From the NCBI GenBank assembly GCA_049999805.1, contig JBNGIO010005795.1:45085-65284 (forward strand): 20,200 nucleotides of DNA, in the 5' to 3' direction. The notes below the pieces were generated by a model. It worked only from the letters and a program-made list of their open reading frames with translations, was not told the DNA's origin and ran no database searches. Below, in pieces: positions 17,656 to 20,200 of the stretch. Position numbers and translations under genes: made by a program. Position 1 is the stretch's first letter. Every line of letters begins with the position of its first letter. The stretch comes from Folioceros fuciformis. Lineage: Eukaryota; Anthocerotophyta; Anthocerotopsida; Anthocerotales.

Positions 17656-17960
17656 GCTGCGGACAAGGAGTGTGAAGGGAAACGATCAGTCTCGGCTGGA
17701 TGTCTTGCTTGGTGCATGCCTGCGTACAGCTCCTTCTTTGTATTCTTTCTAGCCTGTGGTGGCTGCTTCAGCTCGCGAGTTACATCATCTAGCTCATATG
17801 TGAGGGAGTGGAGAGTCTCGACCGGGCTGGAGCCACAAAACCCAAGGTGGCGAAGGGGCGGTGCAGAGATGAAGTTGTTGCTGTTCGTGTGCGGAAGGAT
17901 GCAGGCGTGAGTGCTGAAAGGTTTAGGACTGCGACTAGGCTGCTTCTACCGGACGACTGA

Positions 17961-19208
17961 TCAATGTTCGTCTGATGGTGCTGCTGTTGCGGGTGCTCCC
18001 CCTATCTCTGGCTGCTCGATTGCCTTGAGATAAGTGTCTCTCTTGTGTAGGCCGATGCCTTGGACGTGCTTGAGATGGAGTTGCTTTGTGAGTCCTTTCG
18101 TCAAGAGGTCGGCTGTGTTATCGGCTGTGCTCACGTACTTGAACTTTACGTGCTTGTTAGCCACCGCTTGTCGGATGAAGTGGTGCTGGATCTCCACATG
18201 CTTTGTTCTTGCGTGCAGGATAGGGTTCAAGGTCACAGCGATTGCTGATTGGTTATCGCAGTGCAGCTCCGTGGGTTGTTCCTGATCTTCGTGTATGTTG
18301 TGCAAGAACTGGCGGATCCAGAGTATCTCTTTTGCGGCTAGAGATGTGGTTGCATACTCCGCTTCTGCCGATGACAGGCATACTGTCTGCATCTTCTTGC
18401 ATGCCTAGGAGATGGCCCTCTTGTTTATCATCATACAGTATGCAGAGGTGGATTTGCGGGCGTCTGAGTCTCCAGCCCAGTCTGCGTCTGAAAAAGAGGT
18501 TACTAGGCACTTCTGAGTATTGGAGTCACTTCTGTATACTATCCCCAGTGATTTTTTTCCCTTCAAGTAACGCAGGATCCTCTTCACGCAGGTCTACTGC
18601 GCCATGCTAGGAATCGACAGATACCTTGACGTCACGTTTACTCCCTGGGCGATGTCTGGTCTCGTCTAGATGGACAAGTAAAGTAGGCTTGCTACAGCCT
18701 CGCTGTAGGGCACGTTCGCCATTTCTTCTGCTTGCATGGGTGTTGTGGGATTGTCTAGGGCTGACACCTTCTGCCCCGTGGCCATGGGAGTGGATACTGG
18801 CTTTGCGTCTTGCAGGTTGAATCTGGTGAGAAGTTGCTCGACGTAGTGTTCTTGATGTATGAAGAAGGAGTGCTCGTCTGTGTTCCTTTCGAACTGGACT
18901 CCAAGAACGTACCTCAGGGTGCCCATGTTAGCCACCTCATACTCCTCGGTGAGCAGGTCTTTGACGTGTTGAATCAGCTGTGGGTCAGTACCGAAGATGA
19001 AGTTGTCATCCACGTACAAGGTAACAATAACGTACTTGTTTTTGTCCTTCATTAGCATGTAGACACTTGAGTCGGCTAAGAGGGGTGTGAAGCCACATTT
19101 CTTGAGATACAGGTTGACTATCTCACTCCAGACTTGTGCCGATTGCTTAAGGCCGTAGGGTGATTTTAACAGCTTGCAGACCTTTTGTTGGTCCTGGACA
19201 AATCCAGG
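17961..19208 (-). pseudogene. Element E pol: reverse transcriptase C-terminal part and RNase H
   Basis: It starts inside RT at PGFVQ, where X2 is inserted, then SPYGLKQSAQVW, YVDD at 19005-19016, VLGVQFERN and RFNLQDAKPVSTPMA. The RNase H part has SDADWAGDSDARKS, SSAEAEYATTSLA, HCDNQSAIAV, KHVEIQHHFIRQA and NTADLLTKGL, ending at TGA 17961-17963. One continuous frame with three stops, all TAG: 18666-18668 (glutamine fits), 18594-18596 and 18405-18407 (tryptophan fits both). N-terminal RT, integrase and gag would lie to the right of X2, outside the window. Confidence 0.92.
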
Positions 19209-20200
19209 TGTGGGCAAGCGGGCATGGTATCCCTACCAGGCACATGCTCACATGTATCGTGGCCACATCAATCCCACGGTCGTTGTAGGTTTCCCCGGAA
19301 TCGCTCCCCTCTGAGCCTGGTCAGCTACGTCTATCGCTCCCCTACACTAGTCAACTCTCCCAACCACGTACCTACCAATCTAGCCACATGTCCCATCAAT
19401 AGGTAGGCACCATTCCTTCACTTGGAAGGGCCCCAGTACCTCCCCTACCGATTTCTACCTTCCAATCACGTTCCTACCAATCGTGCAACACGTCCCGTCA
19501 GTAGGTAGGCACCATTCCTTCACTTGGAAGGGCCCCAATACCTCCCCTACCGATTTCTACCTCCCTACACTCGATACCTTTTCCTTACAAGGCTCCTTAC
19601 AACACCTTCCTCTACCCACAATCTAGCTGCTCGTCTCCCTACACCCAGCAACCAACGAGTTTCCTCCGAGCCTACTCCGCTCCCTCCAACTCTGTTTATC
19701 GTTCGCCTACGACATTCAACCTTTCCCAGCGCGTACCTTCAACACGTCTAGTCAGTAGGTAGGCACCATTCCTTCACTTGGAAGGTCCCCTGTACCTCCC
19801 CTACCAACTTCCAACTACCTACACCCAGCCCCTTTCCCCACAAGTCTCCTCACAACACCTTCTACATGATCCAACTCCACGTTTCCCTAAGTTCAAGACT
19901 CCCTACCAGACATCACAAGAACCTTTGCGATCGGCAACAGAGAGGGCACTCGCAGCTCCCCCTTCCGCCAAGATGACCACGTAGGCTTACGAAAATTAGT
20001 TCTCTTTTCGTCACGAAACACTTACAATCAAAGAACGGGGGCCTCTGGCTCAAGTTCTTCGTTCTACTTATATAGGATGGCAGACGGCTTCCTACCTACC
20101 ACTAGCCGCGGCCAGCTTTAACTACGCACACCTACCAAGAGGCTAATGTTAAGCATAATTAATGTTGAGATTAATTAGTGCTAATCCAGCTTATTGAGTT
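19209..20200 (+). mobile_element. X2: second copy of the X family, inserted in element E
   Basis: It starts TGTGGGCAAGCGGG, the same terminus as X1 read from 5961 on the minus strand, and remains alignable through features such as CACACCTACCAAGAGGC (about 20127-20143; in X1 near 4936-4952). It interrupts E pol after the codons for PGFV; a duplication of CCAGG would be expected at its other end, outside the window. Whether X2 is a solo LTR or the LTR of a full element cannot be told. Confidence 0.8.
19401..19820. repeat. 102-bp and 254-bp repeats in X2
   Basis: AGGTAGGCACCATTCCTTCA starts at 19401, 19503 and 19757. The 254-bp spacing matches the 253-bp repeat in X1. The 102-bp spacing is a further tandem duplication, not seen in X1. 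Confidence 0.85.

Noticed and set aside
17608-17910. 100-codon plus-strand ORF next to the E/F LTR
   Set aside because: It overlaps the E polypurine tract, the LTR edge and the 3' untranslated stretch, with cysteine/serine-rich low-complexity content and no domain.
17647-17960. Envelope-like third ORF downstream of E pol, as in Sireviruses
   Set aside because: Only about 300 bp separate the pol stop from the polypurine tract, with no open frame of meaningful length on the minus strand.
19185-19984. Plus-strand ORFs in X2 rich in proline, threonine and tyrosine
   Set aside because: They translate the CCTACC-rich LTR repeats, and X1 does not keep the same frames open.

Overview
The window is retrotransposon-dense nuclear DNA from a land plant (species not identifiable from sequence). 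It holds no intact host gene, structural RNA gene, prokaryotic operon or CRISPR array. The plant assignment rests on several Ty1/copia (Pseudoviridae-type) LTR retrotransposons with TGGTATCAGAGC primer-binding sites complementary to initiator tRNA-Met, on UBN2-type gag proteins with CX2CX4HX4C zinc knuckles, and on many premature stops of the kind expected from deamination of methylated C in CAG (plant CHG context). All coding copies are broken.

Layout. 1-1022: end of an unassigned LTR-like sequence carrying a 41-bp tandem repeat, abutting element A. 1023-4047 (minus): element A, with 5' LTR, PBS, leader ORF, gag and protease, cut inside the gag-pre-integrase domain. A sits in the RNase H region of element B (minus, 4048-9019), which is also split by a 1.73-kb LTR-like insertion X1 (4228-5961) flanked by a near-perfect 5-bp target duplication. 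9020-9200 is the start of another LTR-like sequence (G); 9201-9300 is an N gap; 9301-9469 is unassigned. 9470-12695 (minus): element D, with LTR, PBS, leader ORF, gag, protease and part of integrase. 12696-14193 (plus): element C, RT and RNase H only, cut on its left by D. 14215-14755 (minus): gene-like sequence that can be read as two exons around a phase-matched intron. 14756-17249 (minus): element F, with PBS, leader ORF, gag and protease. 17250-17646: one LTR that serves as 5' LTR of F and 3' LTR of element E (17647-19208, minus, RT and RNase H). 19209-20200: X2, a second copy of the X family in opposite orientation to X1, running off the window.

The most unusual point is that all three copia elements whose 5' end is visible (A, D, F) carry an extra ORF (here 'orf0') between PBS and gag. 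It has an arginine-rich N terminus and a coiled-coil-like C terminus, with short motifs shared between families. In A and D the leaders also share a stem-loop starting 69 nt from the PBS and a repeated sequence motif between orf0 and gag. Together these suggest a lineage of copia elements with an elaborated 5' leader. Other points of note are the shared LTR of E and F, and the intron-bearing gene fragment next to the F protease.
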